A DNA stretch of 64,000 nucleotides from Pseudomonas sp. ML2-2023-3 (GTDB lineage: Bacteria; Pseudomonadota; Gammaproteobacteria; Pseudomonadales; Pseudomonadaceae). Both the position numbers and the translations under genes were made by a program. This document shows positions 27,536 to 38,867 of the stretch, piece by piece (within the stretch, counting starts at the first letter, position 1; each line of letters opens with the position of its first letter). The notes under the pieces were generated by a model that worked only from the letters and a program-made list of their open reading frames with translations, was not told where the DNA came from and did no database searches. The stretch is taken from the NCBI RefSeq assembly GCF_037055275.1, contig NZ_CP146343.1, positions 1,832,501-1,896,500 on the forward strand. Reading direction: 5' to 3'.

Positions 27536-30500
27536 TGGCCAGCCTCTTGGTTTGGAGTTTTAGTCAGATCCACTTTCGTCTTCGACTCTTTTTTGCTGCC
27601 AATGGACGATACGGCCACAAAGAACAGCGGTACCCAGAACACGGCCAGCACGGTAGCGGTGATCATGCCACCGATAACACCGGTACCAATAGCGTGCTGG
27701 CTGCCCGAACCTGCGCCCGTGGAAATGGCCAGGGGGATCACACCCAGTACAAACGCCAGCGAGGTCATGATGATCGGACGCAGACGCATGCGGCACGCTT
27801 CGATCGCAGCCTCCGTCAATGTTCGTCCTTGTTCATGCAGTTCCTTGGCAAACTCGACGATCAGAATGGCGTTTTTCGATGCCAGACCGATGGTCGTGAG
27901 CAAGCCCACCTGGAAGTACACGTCGTTGGACAACCCTCGCAGGCTGGTCGCCATCAGTGCCCCGATAATCCCCAGAGGCACAACGAGCATGACTGCAATC
28001 GGGATCGACCAGCTTTCGTACAGTGCGGCAAGGCACAAGAACACCATCAGCAAGGATATTGCGTACAGGGCAGGTGCTTGCGAACCTGACAGACGTTCCT
28101 CAAATGACAGCCCCGTCCAGGAAATACCAACACCTGGCGGCAGTTTTTTCGCCAGGGCTTCGACTTCGGCCATGGCTTGACCGCTGCTGTAGCCAGGAGC
28201 CGGAGAACCGAGGATTTCCATCGCTTCTACGCCGTTATAGCGCGACAGCTTCGGAGGGCCGTAGATCCATTTGCCTTTGGCGAATGCCGAGAACGGCACC
28301 ATGGTCCCTTCACTGTTACGCACGAACCACTTCTTCAGGTCTTCCGGGTTCATCCGCGAGTCCGCTGCACCTTGCAGGAACACCTTCTTCACACGGCCGT
28401 GGTCGATGAAGTCGTTGACGTAGCTGGCACCCAGGCCGATCGAGAGCGTGTTGTTGATGTCACTCAGCTCGACGCCCAGGGCGCGTGCGGCTTCATCGTC
28501 AATTTCCAGTTGGTACTGCGGCTCATCGTTCAAGCCGTTTGGACGTACGCCTGCCAGGATCTTGCTTTGTGCAGCCATCCCCAGGAACTGGTTACGGGCG
28601 GCCATCAGCTTCTCGTGACCGATACCGGAGCGGTCTTGCAGGTAAACGTCAAAACCGGTGGCGTTACCCAATTCCATAACTGCCGGCGGAGCAAAGGCGA
28701 ACACCATTGCGTCGCGGAAGGTAGAGAAGTGCGCCTGAGCACGGGCAGCCAGTGCAAACACACTGTTGTCCGCATCTCGCTCGCCCCAGGGCTTGAGCAT
28801 GATGAACGCAAGGCCCGAGCTTTGACCGCGACCGGCGAAGTTGAAGCCGTTTACGGTGAACACGGAAGACACCGCTCCCGACTCGTCTTTCAACAGGTAC
28901 TCACGCATCCTGTCGATCACATCCTGAGTGCGTTCTGCCGTGGTGCCCGCGGGGGTTTGTACCTGTGCAAACAGTACGCCCTGGTCTTCTTCCGGAAGGA
29001 ATGAAGTAGGAATACGGGTAAACAGGAACACCATGCCGACCACGATCAGTACGTAAGCCAGCAGGTACGGAGCCTTGTGGCGCAGGATGCTGCCTACACC
29101 TTTCTCGTAGCGTTTGACGCCACTGTCGAACGTGCGGTTGAACCAGCCGAAGAATCCGCGCTTGTTCTCACCGTGATCACCCTTCTGGATAGGCTTGAGC
29201 ATGGTGGCGCACAGCGCCGGGGTGAAGATCAATGCAACCAGCACCGACAGGCCCATCGCCGAAACGATCGTGATCGAGAACTGTCTGTAAATCACACCGG
29301 TGGAGCCGCTGAAGAAGGCCATTGGCAGCAGTACCGCCGACAGCACCAGAGCGATACCCACCAGGGCACCCTGGATCTGCTCCATGGATTTCTTGGTGGC
29401 TTCCTTGGGCGGCAGGCCTTCTTCGGCCATTACCCGCTCGACGTTTTCCACCACCACAATCGCATCGTCCACCAGCAAGCCGATGGCCAGGACCATGCCG
29501 AACATGGTCAGGGTGTTGATGCTGAAACCTGCAGCGGCCAGGATGCCGAACGTACCGAGCAATACAACGGGCACCGTCATCGTGGTGATGATGGTGGCGC
29601 GGAAGTTTTGCAGGAACAGGAACATCACCAGGAACACCAGTACGACGGCTTCAACCAGGGTTTCAACAACGCCCTTGATCGATGCGGAGACCACTGGAGT
29701 GGTGTCATACGGGTAAACGACTTTCATGCCTTGCGGAAAGAACGGTTCCAGGTCTTCGATGGTCTTGTGCAGTGCTTTTGCGGTGTCCAGAGCGTTGGAA
29801 CCCGGTGCCAGCTTGATCGCCAGGCCCGAAGACGGCTTGCCGTTGAACTGTGCGCTGATGCTGTAGTTCTCACCACCCAGCCCAACCTCGGCCACATCGC
29901 TCAGGCGAACCTGGGAGCCGTCGGAGTTGACCTTGAGCAGGATCTTTTTGAACTGCTCGGCGGTTTGCAGGCGGGTTTTACCGATGATGGTTGCGTTCAG
30001 TTCCTGACCTTTGACGGCAGGCAGGCCGCCCAGTTGTCCGGAGGACACCTGTACGTTCTGCGCGCTGATGGCGGATTTAACGTCCACCGGGGTCAGGTTG
30101 TATTTGTTCAGCTTGGCCGGGTCGAGCCAGATACGCATGGCGTACTGGGCACCGAACACCTGGAAGTCGCCCACACCTTCGGTACGGGAAATCGGGTCCT
30201 GCATGTTGGAGACGATGTAGTTCGACAAGTCGTCCTTGTTCATGCTGCCGTCTTCGGACACCACGCCGATGACCATCAGGAAGTTTTTAACCGCCTTGGT
30301 CACACGGATACCTTGCTGCTGAACCTCTTGAGGCAGCAGTGGGGTCGCCAGGTTGAGCTTGTTCTGTACTTGAACCTGAGCGGTGTCAGGGTCTGTACCT
30401 TGCTCGAAGGTGGCGGTGATGCTCATGCTGCCGTCGGAGTTGCTTTCAGACGACACATATCGCAGGTGGTCAATACCGTTGAGCTGTTGCTCGATCACCT

Positions 30501-30687
30501 GAACCACGGTGTCCTGCACGGTTTGCGCCGAAGCGCCCGGGTAGGTCACGGAGATCGAGATGGCCGGTGGCGCAATGCTCGGGTATTGGTTGATCGGCAG
30601 TTTGAGGATCGATAGAGCCCCGACCAGCATGATCACCAGGGCAATTACCCAGGCGAAAATCGGACGGTCGATAAAAAATTTCGACAT
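27532..30687 (-). CDS. ttgB: RND multidrug efflux transporter TtgB/MexB family
   Basis: 1051 residues, full-length HAE-1 RND pump. [20 protein letters not shown] is helix 1. The proton-relay pair is in [17 protein letters not shown] (Asp near 407/408), and a further transmembrane motif is [19 protein letters not shown] with the relay lysine. It takes lipophilic drugs and solvents from periplasm and inner membrane and expels them through TtgC. Middle gene of ttgABC, three bases after ttgA. Confidence 0.96.
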   Translation of the reverse strand: MSKFFIDRPIFAWVIALVIMLVGALSILKLPINQYPSIAPPAISISVTYPGASAQTVQDTVVQVIEQQLNGIDHLRYVSSESNSDGSMSITATFEQGTDPDTAQVQVQNKLNLATPLLPQEVQQQGIRVTKAVKNFLMVIGVVSEDGSMNKDDLSNYIVSNMQDPISRTEGVGDFQVFGAQYAMRIWLDPAKLNKYNLTPVDVKSAISAQNVQVSSGQLGGLPAVKGQELNATIIGKTRLQTAEQFKKILLKVNSDGSQVRLSDVAEVGLGGENYSISAQFNGKPSSGLAIKLAPGSNALDTAKALHKTIEDLEPFFPQGMKVVYPYDTTPVVSASIKGVVETLVEAVVLVFLVMFLFLQNFRATIITTMTVPVVLLGTFGILAAAGFSINTLTMFGMVLAIGLLVDDAIVVVENVERVMAEEGLPPKEATKKSMEQIQGALVGIALVLSAVLLPMAFFSGSTGVIYRQFSITIVSAMGLSVLVALIFTPALCATMLKPIQKGDHGENKRGFFGWFNRTFDSGVKRYEKGVGSILRHKAPYLLAYVLIVVGMVFLFTRIPTSFLPEEDQGVLFAQVQTPAGTTAERTQDVIDRMREYLLKDESGAVSSVFTVNGFNFAGRGQSSGLAFIMLKPWGERDADNSVFALAARAQAHFSTFRDAMVFAFAPPAVMELGNATGFDVYLQDRSGIGHEKLMAARNQFLGMAAQSKILAGVRPNGLNDEPQYQLEIDDEAARALGVELSDINNTLSIGLGASYVNDFIDHGRVKKVFLQGAADSRMNPEDLKKWFVRNSEGTMVPFSAFAKGKWIYGPPKLSRYNGVEAMEILGSPAPGYSSGQAMAEVEALAKKLPPGVGISWTGLSFEERLSGSQAPALYAISLLMVFLCLAALYESWSIPIAVMLVVPLGIIGALMATSLRGLSNDVYFQVGLLTTIGLASKNAILIVEFAKELHEQGRTLTEAAIEACRMRLRPIIMTSLAFVLGVIPLAISTGAGSGSQHAIGTGVIGGMITATVLAVFWVPLFFVAVSSIGSKKESKTKVDLTKTPNQEAGQ

Positions 30688-30690
30688 GGT

Positions 30691-31842
30691 TTACTCCCCT
30701 TTACTGCCTGCAGCTTTTTCTGTTGCCGGGGCAGATGCCGGGGTTTCGCCTTGTGGCTTGTCCATGATCTTGACTTCAATGCCAGGCTTGATGAACTGCA
30801 GGCCGTCGGTAATCAAACGGTCGCCCGGGTTCAGGCCTTTCTCAACCAGCCAGTCGCTGCCGACCGTGCGTGAAGCTTGCAGTACACGCATTTCAACCTT
30901 GTTGTCGGGACCCACGATCAAAGCCGTTGGTTGGCCCTTGAGGTTGTGGGTCACGCCGATCTGAGGCGCCAGGATCGCATTGCTGTCGATGCCTGCTTCC
31001 AGTTGCGCGTGGACAAACATGCCCGGCAGCAGGGTTTCGTCAGGGTTCGGGAACACGGCGCGCAAGGTCACGGAGCCAGTGGCTTCATCGACCGAGACTT
31101 CGGAGAACTCAAGGCGACCTTCTTGCGGATACTCGCTGCCATCTGGAAGGGTCAGCTTGACCTTGGCGGCGTTGTCACCGGCTTTCTTCAGGCGGCCGCT
31201 GGCCAGATCGCGGCGCAGTTCGAGCATCTCGACCGAGGACTGCGTGACATCGACGTAGATCGGGTCCAGTTGGGTGATCACGGCCAATGCGTTTGCCTGG
31301 CCACTGGTCACCAGTGCGCCTTCAGTGAACAACGAGCGACCAATACGACCGGTCAGCGGAGCCAGAACCTTGGTGTAACGCAGATTGACCTGGGCCGTGT
31401 TCAGCGCGGCCTCGGCTTCGAGGCGTGCAGCTTGGGCGTTGTCGTATTCCTGGCGGCTGACGGCTTGCTCGGCGACCAATTGCTTGTAGCGATCAGCCAG
31501 GGATTTGGCCGATTGCAGCGTGGCGCGGGCGCTCAGTACGGCGCTTTCATAGATCGCTGGATCGATTTGATACAGCTGCTGGCCGATTTTTACGTCGCTG
31601 CCTTCTTTAAAGAGGCGCTTGAGGATGATGCCATTTACCTGGGGCCGAACTTCTGCCGAGCGATAAGACGCGGTGCGGCCTGGCAGGTCGGTGGTCAAGG
31701 TAAAAGGCTGGGTTTTCAGCGTGACGACGCCGACCTGAGGGATTTGCGGGGCAGGTGCTGCCTCTTCCTTTTTGCATCCGCTGAGCAGCGAAGCTAGGGC
31801 GATGGCAGCAACCAGAGCGGTAACAGCTGGCTTGAATTGCAT
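30691..31842 (-). CDS. ttgA: RND efflux periplasmic adaptor TtgA/MexA family
   Basis: 383 residues, lipoprotein with lipobox LLSGC (Cys near 23). Membrane-fusion-protein features: a split lipoyl domain (RTASYRSAEVRPQVNGII and LAPLTGRIGRSLFTEGALV), an alpha-hairpin between them and a C-terminal beta-barrel. Links TtgB to TtgC. The ATG at 31842 is chosen over an upstream in-frame start because the lipoprotein signal begins there. First gene of the operon; the promoter carries the TtgR operator. Confidence 0.95.
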   Translation of the reverse strand: MQFKPAVTALVAAIALASLLSGCKKEEAAPAPQIPQVGVVTLKTQPFTLTTDLPGRTASYRSAEVRPQVNGIILKRLFKEGSDVKIGQQLYQIDPAIYESAVLSARATLQSAKSLADRYKQLVAEQAVSRQEYDNAQAARLEAEAALNTAQVNLRYTKVLAPLTGRIGRSLFTEGALVTSGQANALAVITQLDPIYVDVTQSSVEMLELRRDLASGRLKKAGDNAAKVKLTLPDGSEYPQEGRLEFSEVSVDEATGSVTLRAVFPNPDETLLPGMFVHAQLEAGIDSNAILAPQIGVTHNLKGQPTALIVGPDNKVEMRVLQASRTVGSDWLVEKGLNPGDRLITDGLQFIKPGIEVKIMDKPQGETPASAPATEKAAGSKGE

Positions 31843-31922
31843 GAAAATCCTCGGGTCAGGCACGCGAAAGCGCACAAGAATAGTGGAAGGGTAAAGAAAG
31901 CTGTTCCGGGTGGATAAGTAGC

Positions 31923-31964
31923 TTGCTAAGGAATATACTTACATTCATGTCTGTTTGTAAATAG
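31923..31964. promoter_or_regulatory. TtgR operator overlapping the ttgABC promoter
   Basis: On the minus strand the site contains TTACA, twelve bases, TGTAA (TTACAAACAGACATGAATGT with AA following), then AAGTATATTCCTTAGCAA. This closely matches the operator known for Pseudomonas putida ttgA/ttgR. It lies 81 bases before ttgA and 144 bases before ttgR, so one TtgR site can repress both divergent units. Confidence 0.85.
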
Positions 31965-32107
31965 CGGGACACTGTCTCGCCAGGCATTACAGGGCCACTT
32001 TTCAAGCCTGAAGTAGACCGGGATAAGGCAAAACAAACGCCACCCGATGTTGGTCCGGACGAGTGATCGCAGCGGCCCGGATCCTCCTGATTGAGGTTGT
32101 AATTGCC

Positions 32108-32764
32108 ATGGTGCGTCGTACCAAAGAAGAAGCGCTTGAAACCCGGAGCAAAATCCTCGAAGCGGCCGAGCAGGCCTTTTATGAGCGAGGTGTTGCACGC
32201 ACGACGCTGGCAGATATTGCCGCGCTGGCGGGCGTCACCCGTGGTGCAATTTACTGGCACTTCAGCAACAAGGCCGAGCTGGTCCAGGCCATGCTCGACA
32301 GCCTGCATGAGCCGTTGGATGAAATGGCCAAAGCCAGTGAAAGCGAGAACGAAGTTGATCCGCTTGGCTGCATGCGCCAACTGTTGATTCATTTGTTTCG
32401 CCAAGTTGCCACTGATCCGAAAACCCGGCGTATCAATGAAATTTTGTTTCATAAGTGCGAATTCACTGACGAAATGTGTGATTTACGAGCTCAGCGTCAG
32501 GTAGCGATGGTCGATTGCAACAGCAGGATTGAGCTTGCCCTGAACAATGCCATTCACCGTCAACAACTCCCTGAAAATCTGGATGCGCGCCGTGCTGCTA
32601 TCTGTTTGCATGCCTATGTCGACGGAATTCTCGGACAATGGCTGCTGGTTCCCAACAGTTTCGATCTTTACAACGAAGCTGAATCCTGGGTCGACACCGG
32701 GCTGGATATGTTGCGTTTAAGCCCGACACTGCGAATCTGCGGCGATATCCGAAAGGGAGTCTAG
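32108..32764 (+). CDS. ttgR: TetR-family repressor TtgR/EmhR of the efflux pump
   Basis: 218 residues. N-terminal TetR helix-turn-helix ([40 protein letters not shown]) and a ligand-binding domain like TtgR/AcrR. Represses the divergent ttgABC and is released by drugs and flavonoids in Pseudomonas putida. ATG at 32108 starts the conserved N-terminus. Divergent arrangement and operator both present. Confidence 0.94.
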   Translation: MVRRTKEEALETRSKILEAAEQAFYERGVARTTLADIAALAGVTRGAIYWHFSNKAELVQAMLDSLHEPLDEMAKASESENEVDPLGCMRQLLIHLFRQVATDPKTRRINEILFHKCEFTDEMCDLRAQRQVAMVDCNSRIELALNNAIHRQQLPENLDARRAAICLHAYVDGILGQWLLVPNSFDLYNEAESWVDTGLDMLRLSPTLRICGDIRKGV

Positions 32765-33156
32765 TAGGCTCAAGCCATATGGCGAGTGAAGTTTTCCCCC
32801 TCTGGGCCATTTGATGGCAGCAGGCAGTTATATACGTCTAGCTCGCGGGTTTAAAGTTAGCGAGCTACGTATTTTGTAGTTAAATTGTTATCGCTTGGTT
32901 AAACCTCCTACGGCCACGGGCGAATGACCCTAAGCCAAAGCGGTTGAGTGGAGGCTGAACGGCGACATCCTTTCTGGTTATTTCTTTCAATCAACCCTTC
33001 CTGCGTCGGCTGCCCTACACTTGAACGACGCTTTGGCTGCACGCCAGAGCAGCCAGAATCGGGGAGCGGGCGACTGCCAACGTGTTTGTCCTCTCTCGAC
33101 TAAAGCAAACAGACCGCGATGGAGTGGTGTGTCGTGGGGAATTCGAGGAATAACAA
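32765..33156 (+). other. Intergenic region after ttgR
   Basis: About 390 bases. It starts with a probable ttgR terminator: TAGCTCGC (32839-32846) and GCGAGCTA (32860-32867), followed by a short T-rich stretch. The rest should contain the scoA promoter; I see no convincing regulator site and no small gene. Confidence 0.55.
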
Positions 33157-33855
33157 GTGAACAAGATTTACTCGAGTGCTGAATCCGCTTTGCAGGGGCT
33201 GGTCGAAGACGGCATGACCCTGGCAGTGGGCGGTTTTGGATTGTGCGGGATTCCAGAGGCGCTGATTGCGGCCTTGCGTGACACCGGCAAGCGCGAGCTG
33301 ACGGTCATCAGTAACAACGCCGGGGTCGACGGTTTCGGGTTGGGGCAACTGCTGACGACGCGTCAGATCCGCAAAATGATTTCTTCCTATGTGGGTGAGA
33401 ACAAAGAGTTCGAACGCCAGTACCTGGCCGGCGAGCTTGAGCTGGAGTTCACCCCTCAGGGCACCCTCGCGGAAAAACTGCGGGCGGGCGGGGCGGGTAT
33501 CCCGGCTTTTTTCACCAAGACCGGTTACGGCACGCTGGTGGCTGAAGGCAAGGAAACCCGTGAGTTCGATGGCGAGTGGTACGTCATGGAGCGTTCGTTG
33601 CGCGCCGATGTAGCCTTGGTCAAGGCCTGGAAAGCCGACAAGTCCGGCAATCTGCTGTTCAACAAAACTGCACGTAACTTCAACCCGTTGGCAGCAATGG
33701 CGGCCAAGGTGTGTGTGGTGGAAGTGGAAGAAATCGTTGAAATCGGCGAGATCGAGCCTGATCAAGTTCATTTGCCCGGGATTTACGTGCAGCGGCTGGT
33801 GCTCAACGCTACTCCGGAAAAACGTATCGAACATCGCACTGTGCGGAGCGCCTGA
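33157..33855 (+). CDS. scoA: 3-oxoacid CoA-transferase subunit A (ScoA/DhcA type)
   Basis: 232 residues from a GTG with GAGGAA eight bases upstream. Family I CoA-transferase alpha subunit: [35 protein letters not shown] and [16 protein letters not shown]. Transfers CoA between succinyl-CoA and acetoacetate-like 3-oxoacids; the close relative in Pseudomonas aeruginosa acts on dehydrocarnitine. No carnitine or acetoacetate genes are adjacent, so the substrate is unresolved. Two-base gap to scoB. It is shorter and distinct from pcaI in this window. Confidence 0.9.
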   Translation: MNKIYSSAESALQGLVEDGMTLAVGGFGLCGIPEALIAALRDTGKRELTVISNNAGVDGFGLGQLLTTRQIRKMISSYVGENKEFERQYLAGELELEFTPQGTLAEKLRAGGAGIPAFFTKTGYGTLVAEGKETREFDGEWYVMERSLRADVALVKAWKADKSGNLLFNKTARNFNPLAAMAAKVCVVEVEEIVEIGEIEPDQVHLPGIYVQRLVLNATPEKRIEHRTVRSA

Positions 33856-33857
33856 TC

Positions 33858-34487
33858 ATGGCCTGGACTCGTGAAGAAATGGCGCAGCGCGCCTCCCAAG
33901 AACTGCAGGACGGCTTTTACGTCAATCTCGGTATCGGGTTGCCTACGCTGGTGGCCAACTACATTCCCGAGGGGATGGACGTGTGGTTGCAAAGTGAGAA
34001 CGGTCTGCTGGGCATAGGCCCGTTCCCCGCCGACGATGAAGTCGATGCCGACCTGATCAACGCGGGCAAGCAAACCATTACGACCTTGCCGGGCAGCAGC
34101 TTTTTCAACAGCGCTGATTCGTTCGCAATGATTCGCGGCGGCCATATCAATCTGTCGATTCTGGGGGCGATGCAAGTCTCCGAGAAAGGCGACCTGGCCA
34201 ACTGGATGATCCCCGGGAAGATGGTCAAGGGCATGGGCGGTGCTATGGATCTGGTGGCCGGAGTCAAGCGGGTGGTGGTGCTGATGGAGCACACGGCCAA
34301 GGGCGGCACCCATAAACTGCTCAAGCAATGCGACTTGCCGTTGACTGGCGTGGGCGTGGTTGACCGGATCATTACCGATTTGGCCGTGCTGGATGTGACC
34401 GGGCAGGGGCTCAAGCTGGTCGAGCTGGCAGCGGGCGTCAGTCTTGAAGAGCTGAAAGCGGCCACCGGCTGCGAAATCAACGCTTGA
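33858..34487 (+). CDS. scoB: 3-oxoacid CoA-transferase subunit B (ScoB/DhcB type)
   Basis: 209 residues, beta subunit with the catalytic glutamate in [15 protein letters not shown] and [20 protein letters not shown] further on. The N-terminus is [20 protein letters not shown]. Forms the transferase with ScoA; both probably end at the REP/terminator cluster downstream. Confidence 0.92.
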   Translation: MAWTREEMAQRASQELQDGFYVNLGIGLPTLVANYIPEGMDVWLQSENGLLGIGPFPADDEVDADLINAGKQTITTLPGSSFFNSADSFAMIRGGHINLSILGAMQVSEKGDLANWMIPGKMVKGMGGAMDLVAGVKRVVVLMEHTAKGGTHKLLKQCDLPLTGVGVVDRIITDLAVLDVTGQGLKLVELAAGVSLEELKAATGCEINA

Positions 34488-34490
34488 GTC

Positions 34491-34577
34491 TGTGGGAGCG
34501 GGCTTGCTCGCGATGCCCTCGCCGCGGTTTAACTGCCAAACCGCAGTGATGCCATCGCGAGCAAGCCCGCTCCCACA
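34491..34577. repeat. REP pair (BIME), family 1
   Basis: Two inverted perfect cores (TGTGGGAGCGGGCTTGCTCG and its complement) around a 9-base inner inverted repeat GCGGTTTAAC...CAAACCGC. Four bases after the scoB stop. Confidence 0.95.
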
Positions 34578-34598
34578 GAAAATTGATGCTGCAAAACG

Positions 34599-34624
34599 CA
34601 AAAAGCCCCTCGCGGGGCTTTTTA
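34599..34624. terminator. Bidirectional terminator between scoB and fdxA
   Basis: AAAAAGCCCC, loop TCGC, GGGGCTTTTT, between convergent genes scoB and fdxA. Confidence 0.92.
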
Positions 34625-34636
34625 CTCAAGCGTGAA

Positions 34637-34960
34637 TCAGCGTTCCAGGTCGGCGATCTTGCCTGGGGTGCCATCCCACTCGGCCGCGTCCGGCAGAGGG
34701 TCTTTGCGTTCAGTGATGTTGGGCCAGATTTCAGCCAGCTCGACATTCAACTGAATAAAATTCTCCATGCCAGCAGGCACTTCATCTTCAGAGAAGATCG
34801 CCTGTGCAGGGCATTCAGGCTCACAAAGCGCGCAGTCAATGCACTCATCCGGGTGAATCACCAGGAAGTTCGGGCCTTCGTAAAAGCAGTCCACCGGACA
34901 GACTTCTACGCAGTCGGTGTACTTGCACTTGATGCAGTTGTCGGTGACGACGAAGGTCAT
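34637..34960 (-). CDS. fdxA: 7Fe ferredoxin FdxA
   Basis: 107 residues. The first cluster motif is [18 protein letters not shown] and the second [13 protein letters not shown], which together bind one 3Fe-4S and one 4Fe-4S cluster. The C-terminal 40 residues form the extension typical of Azotobacter-type FdI. Electron carrier in the cytoplasm. Adjacent to mutS as in Pseudomonas aeruginosa. Confidence 0.96.
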   Translation of the reverse strand: MTFVVTDNCIKCKYTDCVEVCPVDCFYEGPNFLVIHPDECIDCALCEPECPAQAIFSEDEVPAGMENFIQLNVELAEIWPNITERKDPLPDAAEWDGTPGKIADLER

Positions 34961-35089
34961 TTCTAATTCTCTCCTCAGGCGGCGGCAGCGAAGCCCTTCC
35001 AGAACGGGTTCGCCGGGTTCGGGAGTGATATCTACAGACCAGGCTAAAAGGTCAGTAGCATCCCGAACCGCGCGCGATTCTAGCAGCTT

Positions 35090-37669
35090 TTAAAGGCGTG
35101 TCTTTAATGTGTAGAGCAAATCAAGTGCTTTACGCGGCGTAATGTTGTCCAGATCCAGCCTGGAAAGGTCATCCAGCACCGGGTGAGGGAGGCTGGCAAA
35201 CAGGTCGCTTTGCTGTGGTGCCGACTTTTTGCCAGGGGTCGCCGGGGGTACTTCGTGGGGCAGGCTGGTGGTCTCCAGACGGCTCAAATGCTCGCGGGCA
35301 CGGGTGATGACATTGGCTGGAACACCCGCAAGCTGTGCCACTGCCAAGCCATAACTCTGGCTCGCAGGGCCAGGCAACACATGGTGCAGGAACACAATGC
35401 GTTCGTTGTGCTCGGTTGCGCTCAAGTGCACGTTGGCGACCAGCGGTTCGTTCTCGGGCAGTACCGTCAACTCGAAGTAATGGGTGGCGAACAAGGTGTA
35501 GGCCCGTAATTGGGCGAGACGTTCTGCCGCAGCCCACGCCAGGGACAAGCCGTCGAAGGTGCTGGTGCCGCGACCGACTTCATCCATCAGCACCAGGCTG
35601 CGGTCGGTGGCGTTGTGCAAGATGTTAGCGGTTTCGCTCATCTCGACCATAAAGGTCGAACGGCCGCCCGCCAGGTCATCGCTGGAGCCGATCCGGGTGA
35701 AGATACGGTCAACCAGCGACAGCTCGCAGCTGGCTGCCGGAACAAAACTGCCGATGTGGGCCAGCAGGACAATCAATGCGGTCTGGCGCATGTAGGTCGA
35801 TTTACCGCCCATGTTCGGGCCGGTGATCACCAGCATGCGCGTGTTGTCATCCAGCGCCAGATCATTCGCCACAAATGGGGTGGTCAGTACTTGCTCGACC
35901 ACCGGGTGACGACCCTGGCTGATGCGCATGCACGGCTCGTCCACAAAGCGCGGGCAGTTCAAGTCCAGGTTCAGTGCACGCTCGGCCAGGTTGCTCAGCA
36001 CATCCAGCTCGGCCAGTGCGGCGGCGGTGTCTTGCAGCGGTGCAAGGTGGCTGATCATTTCTTCGAGCAGTGCTTCGTAGAGCATCTTCTCGCGGGCCAG
36101 GGCCCGACTTTTGGCCGACAGGGCCTTGTCTTCGAAGGCTTTGAGCTCCGGGGTGATAAAGCGTTCGGCGCCCTTGAGCGTTTGGCGGCGGATGTAATCA
36201 GCCGGTGCCTGCTCGGCCTGCTTGCTTGGCAACTCGATAAAGTAGCCGTGTACCCGGTTGTAACCGACCTTGAGGTTGGCCAGGCCAGTGCGGGCTTTTT
36301 CCCGGGCTTCCAGATCAATCAGGAACTGCCCGGCGTTTTCGCTCAGTGTCTGCAGCTCATCGAGCTCGGCGTCGTAACCGGTTTTCAATACGCCGCCATC
36401 GCGGATCACGGCTGGCGGATTGTCGTTGATTGCTTTTTCCAGCAGGGCTCCCAGCTCGGGGTAGGTGCTGGTAGTCGTGGCCAGTTGTTGCAGATGCGGC
36501 GCTTCGAGTCCGATCATTGCATCTTGCAGTTCAGGCAATGCGTTCAAGGCATCGCGCAGGCGTGCCAGATCGCGGGGGCGAGCATTGCGCAGGCCGATAC
36601 GGGCCAGAATACGCTCCAGATCGCCGATTTCCTTGAGCTGTGGCTGCAGCTTTTCGAAGCGATAGCCGTCCAGCAAGCAGGTGATCGATGACTGGCGAGC
36701 CAGCAGCACGTTGAGGTCGCGCAACGGACGGTTCAGCCAGCGGGTCAGCAAGCGGCTGCCCATCGAGGTCTGGCAGCGGTCGACCACCGACTGCAAGGTG
36801 TTGTCGCGTCCGCCCGCGAGGTTGGTGTCCAGCTCCAGATTGCGTCGGCTGGCGCCGTCCAGTACGACGGTGTCGTCCAGGCGCTCATGGCGCAGGCTGC
36901 GCAAGTGGGGCAGGGCCGTGCGCTGGGTTTCCTTGGCGTAGCTGAGCAGGCAACCTGCGGCGCCAATGGCCAGGGTCAGGTTTTCGCAGCCAAAGCCTTT
37001 AAGGTCTTGGGTCGAAAACTGCTGGCACAGACTTTTCAGGGCCGAGTCGCGTTCAAAATCCCACGGCGCGCGGCGACGAACCCCACGACGTTTTTCGGCC
37101 GGCAGGCCTTGTGGCCAGTCATCGGGAATCATCAGCTCGACCGGGTTGATGCGCTCAAGCTCTGCCAGCAGGTTTTCCCAGCCCTTGATCTCCAGTACCG
37201 AGAAGTTGCCGCTGGTGATGTCCAGAACGGCGAGGCCAAACAAGCGCTCATCGCCGAGCACGGCGGCAATCAGGTTGTCGCGGCGCTCATCCATCAGTGC
37301 CTCATCACTGACCGTCCCCGGCGTGATGATACGCACGACCTGACGATCAACCGGCCCCTTGCTGGTGGCCGGGTCGCCGACCTGCTCACAAATCACCACC
37401 GACTCGCCAAGCTTGACCAGCTTGGCCAGATAGCCTTCAGCTGCATGGTAAGGAATCCCGCACATCGGGATCGCCTGACCTGCAGACTGACCGCGTGCAG
37501 TGAGTGTGATATCCAGCAATTTGGCGGCTTTCTTCGCGTCTTCGTAGAAGATTTCGTAGAAATCGCCCATGCGATAGAACATCAGCTGATCAGGGTGCTG
37601 ATTCTTCAGGCGCCAGTACTGCTGCATCATCGGCGTGTGGCTGGACAGGTCGGAAGTATTTTTACTCAT
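35090..37669 (-). CDS. mutS: DNA mismatch repair ATPase MutS
   Basis: 859 residues, full length. Mismatch-contact motif [12 protein letters not shown] (Phe-X-Glu near residue 37), Walker [14 protein letters not shown], Walker [20 protein letters not shown] and [11 protein letters not shown]. The C-terminal helix-turn-helix and tetramer region ends [13 protein letters not shown]. Recognises mismatches and recruits MutL. It marks the left flank of the classic Pseudomonas tailocin insertion site. Confidence 0.97.
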   Translation of the reverse strand: MSKNTSDLSSHTPMMQQYWRLKNQHPDQLMFYRMGDFYEIFYEDAKKAAKLLDITLTARGQSAGQAIPMCGIPYHAAEGYLAKLVKLGESVVICEQVGDPATSKGPVDRQVVRIITPGTVSDEALMDERRDNLIAAVLGDERLFGLAVLDITSGNFSVLEIKGWENLLAELERINPVELMIPDDWPQGLPAEKRRGVRRRAPWDFERDSALKSLCQQFSTQDLKGFGCENLTLAIGAAGCLLSYAKETQRTALPHLRSLRHERLDDTVVLDGASRRNLELDTNLAGGRDNTLQSVVDRCQTSMGSRLLTRWLNRPLRDLNVLLARQSSITCLLDGYRFEKLQPQLKEIGDLERILARIGLRNARPRDLARLRDALNALPELQDAMIGLEAPHLQQLATTTSTYPELGALLEKAINDNPPAVIRDGGVLKTGYDAELDELQTLSENAGQFLIDLEAREKARTGLANLKVGYNRVHGYFIELPSKQAEQAPADYIRRQTLKGAERFITPELKAFEDKALSAKSRALAREKMLYEALLEEMISHLAPLQDTAAALAELDVLSNLAERALNLDLNCPRFVDEPCMRISQGRHPVVEQVLTTPFVANDLALDDNTRMLVITGPNMGGKSTYMRQTALIVLLAHIGSFVPAASCELSLVDRIFTRIGSSDDLAGGRSTFMVEMSETANILHNATDRSLVLMDEVGRGTSTFDGLSLAWAAAERLAQLRAYTLFATHYFELTVLPENEPLVANVHLSATEHNERIVFLHHVLPGPASQSYGLAVAQLAGVPANVITRAREHLSRLETTSLPHEVPPATPGKKSAPQQSDLFASLPHPVLDDLSRLDLDNITPRKALDLLYTLKTRL

Positions 37670-37858
37670 CAGGGCTTAGGCGGATTCGTTCAGAAGTGGG
37701 GGAAAGGCAGGCCGTGGCCTGAGGTTTTCGCAATGGGCGCAAGGTTAACATGTCAGCCCCTTGCATCTACAGGTGCGCAAGGAGGGGCGCTTGCGCGTGG
37801 CTATAAATAGAAGAAATAGCATTTGCCATCAATAAACACGGCCAGCACTATTGCCGTC

Positions 37859-38593
37859 ATGTCCAAACGAACTGTTTCAACCGTCCTTAAAGAGCTGCTT
37901 GCCCGGCACGGAATCAGCGCGATGGCGCTGCACCGTAGCACTGGGGTGCCGCAGCCCACGTTGTCACGTATTTTGAGCGGTAAAATTGTCGACCCTTCCG
38001 ACAGGCATATCTCCAAAATCGCCGAGTACTTCCACATCAGCACCGATCGTCTGCGTGGCCGGGATGACCCCTGTACGTTTGCCGCGTCAGAAGCCGGCTT
38101 GCATCACCCTGAGCTGCGCGATATTTGCCTGTGGGACGACAATACCCCGGTGGCGGACGATGAAGTGTCCATTCCGTTTTTGCGCCAGGTCGAACTGGCA
38201 GCGGGCTCCGGGCGTTTTGCCATTGAAGAGAGCGAGCGCGCCAGGCTGCGTTTCGGCAAACGCAGCCTGCGTCATAACGGTGTGGAATTCGATCAGGCCA
38301 AATGCGTGACCGTGCGCGGTGACAGCATGCTGCCCGTTCTGCGCGATGGCGCTACGGTCGGGGTCAATGCTGGCAAGCGTACGCTGGAGGAAGTCATTGA
38401 TGGCGATCTCTATGCGGTCAATCACAATGGTCAGTTGCGGGTCAAACAACTGTATCGCCTGGCGGGAGGGCTCCGTTTGCGCAGCTTCAATCGCGATGAG
38501 TTTCCCGATGAGGATTACGCCTACAGCGATATGGAGGATGAGCAGTTGGTGATCCTCGGGCATGTATTCTGGTGGGGCATGTACGCACGCTGA
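37859..38593 (+). CDS. XRE/LexA-like phage-type repressor (PrtR-like)
   Basis: 244 residues. N-terminal helix-turn-helix (MSKRTVSTVLKELLARHGIS, GVPQPTLSRILSGKI) and a C-terminal S24 peptidase domain with the catalytic serine in VRGDSMLPVLRDG and the lysine in LRVKQLYRLAGG. RecA-stimulated self-cleavage is therefore expected. It sits directly after mutS, where fluorescent pseudomonads carry the regulator of their R-type pyocin (tailocin) or prophage. ATG at 37859 chosen for the conserved MSKRTVSTVL. Only a holin remains downstream. Confidence 0.9.
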   Translation: MSKRTVSTVLKELLARHGISAMALHRSTGVPQPTLSRILSGKIVDPSDRHISKIAEYFHISTDRLRGRDDPCTFAASEAGLHHPELRDICLWDDNTPVADDEVSIPFLRQVELAAGSGRFAIEESERARLRFGKRSLRHNGVEFDQAKCVTVRGDSMLPVLRDGATVGVNAGKRTLEEVIDGDLYAVNHNGQLRVKQLYRLAGGLRLRSFNRDEFPDEDYAYSDMEDEQLVILGHVFWWGMYAR

Positions 38594-38611
38594 CCCTCGC
38601 ATTTAAGAAGC

Positions 38612-38637
38612 AACCCACAAGTCAGTGGGTTTTTTTC
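38612..38637 (+). terminator. Terminator after the PrtR-like gene
   Basis: AACCCAC, loop AAGTCA, GTGGGTT and further Ts, 19 bases after the repressor stop. Confidence 0.85.
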
Positions 38638-38722
38638 GTCATCAAAAAGACCATTCACGCCGTAATTGTTGGCTTTTTCCGGCTTGCTGAAATCATCCGA
38701 ATAAATATATGCACTGGTGCAT

Positions 38723-38747
38723 TGACTGTATATCCATACATGCATAG
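38723..38747 (+). promoter_or_regulatory. Promoter with LexA-like box before the holin
   Basis: CTGTATATCCATACAT (38726-38741) differs from the LexA consensus CTGT-N8-ACAG only at the last base. It overlaps a candidate -35 TTGACT (38723) and lies before a -10-like TAGTCT at 17-base spacing. LexA or the adjacent S24 repressor may bind here. It lies about 125 bases upstream of the holin. Confidence 0.55.
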
Positions 38748-38867
38748 TCTTTGCTGCATGGCGGTCCACGATGTAACTCAAGCAGGGATGTGGCGTAACA
38801 GAGGGCGCCCGCTGTACAGCCCGAGCCAGAAATTGGCGCTTATCAATAAGGACACAGGAGTGATGAC

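Noticed and set aside
29077..30615. 512-residue plus-strand frame inside ttgB
   Set aside because: Antisense of the RND pump gene; its composition is rich in His and Gln as expected for a shadow frame.
33000..33156. Possible sigma-54 promoter before scoA
   Set aside because: TGGCTGCACG-like sequence does not match the GG-N10-GC spacing required.
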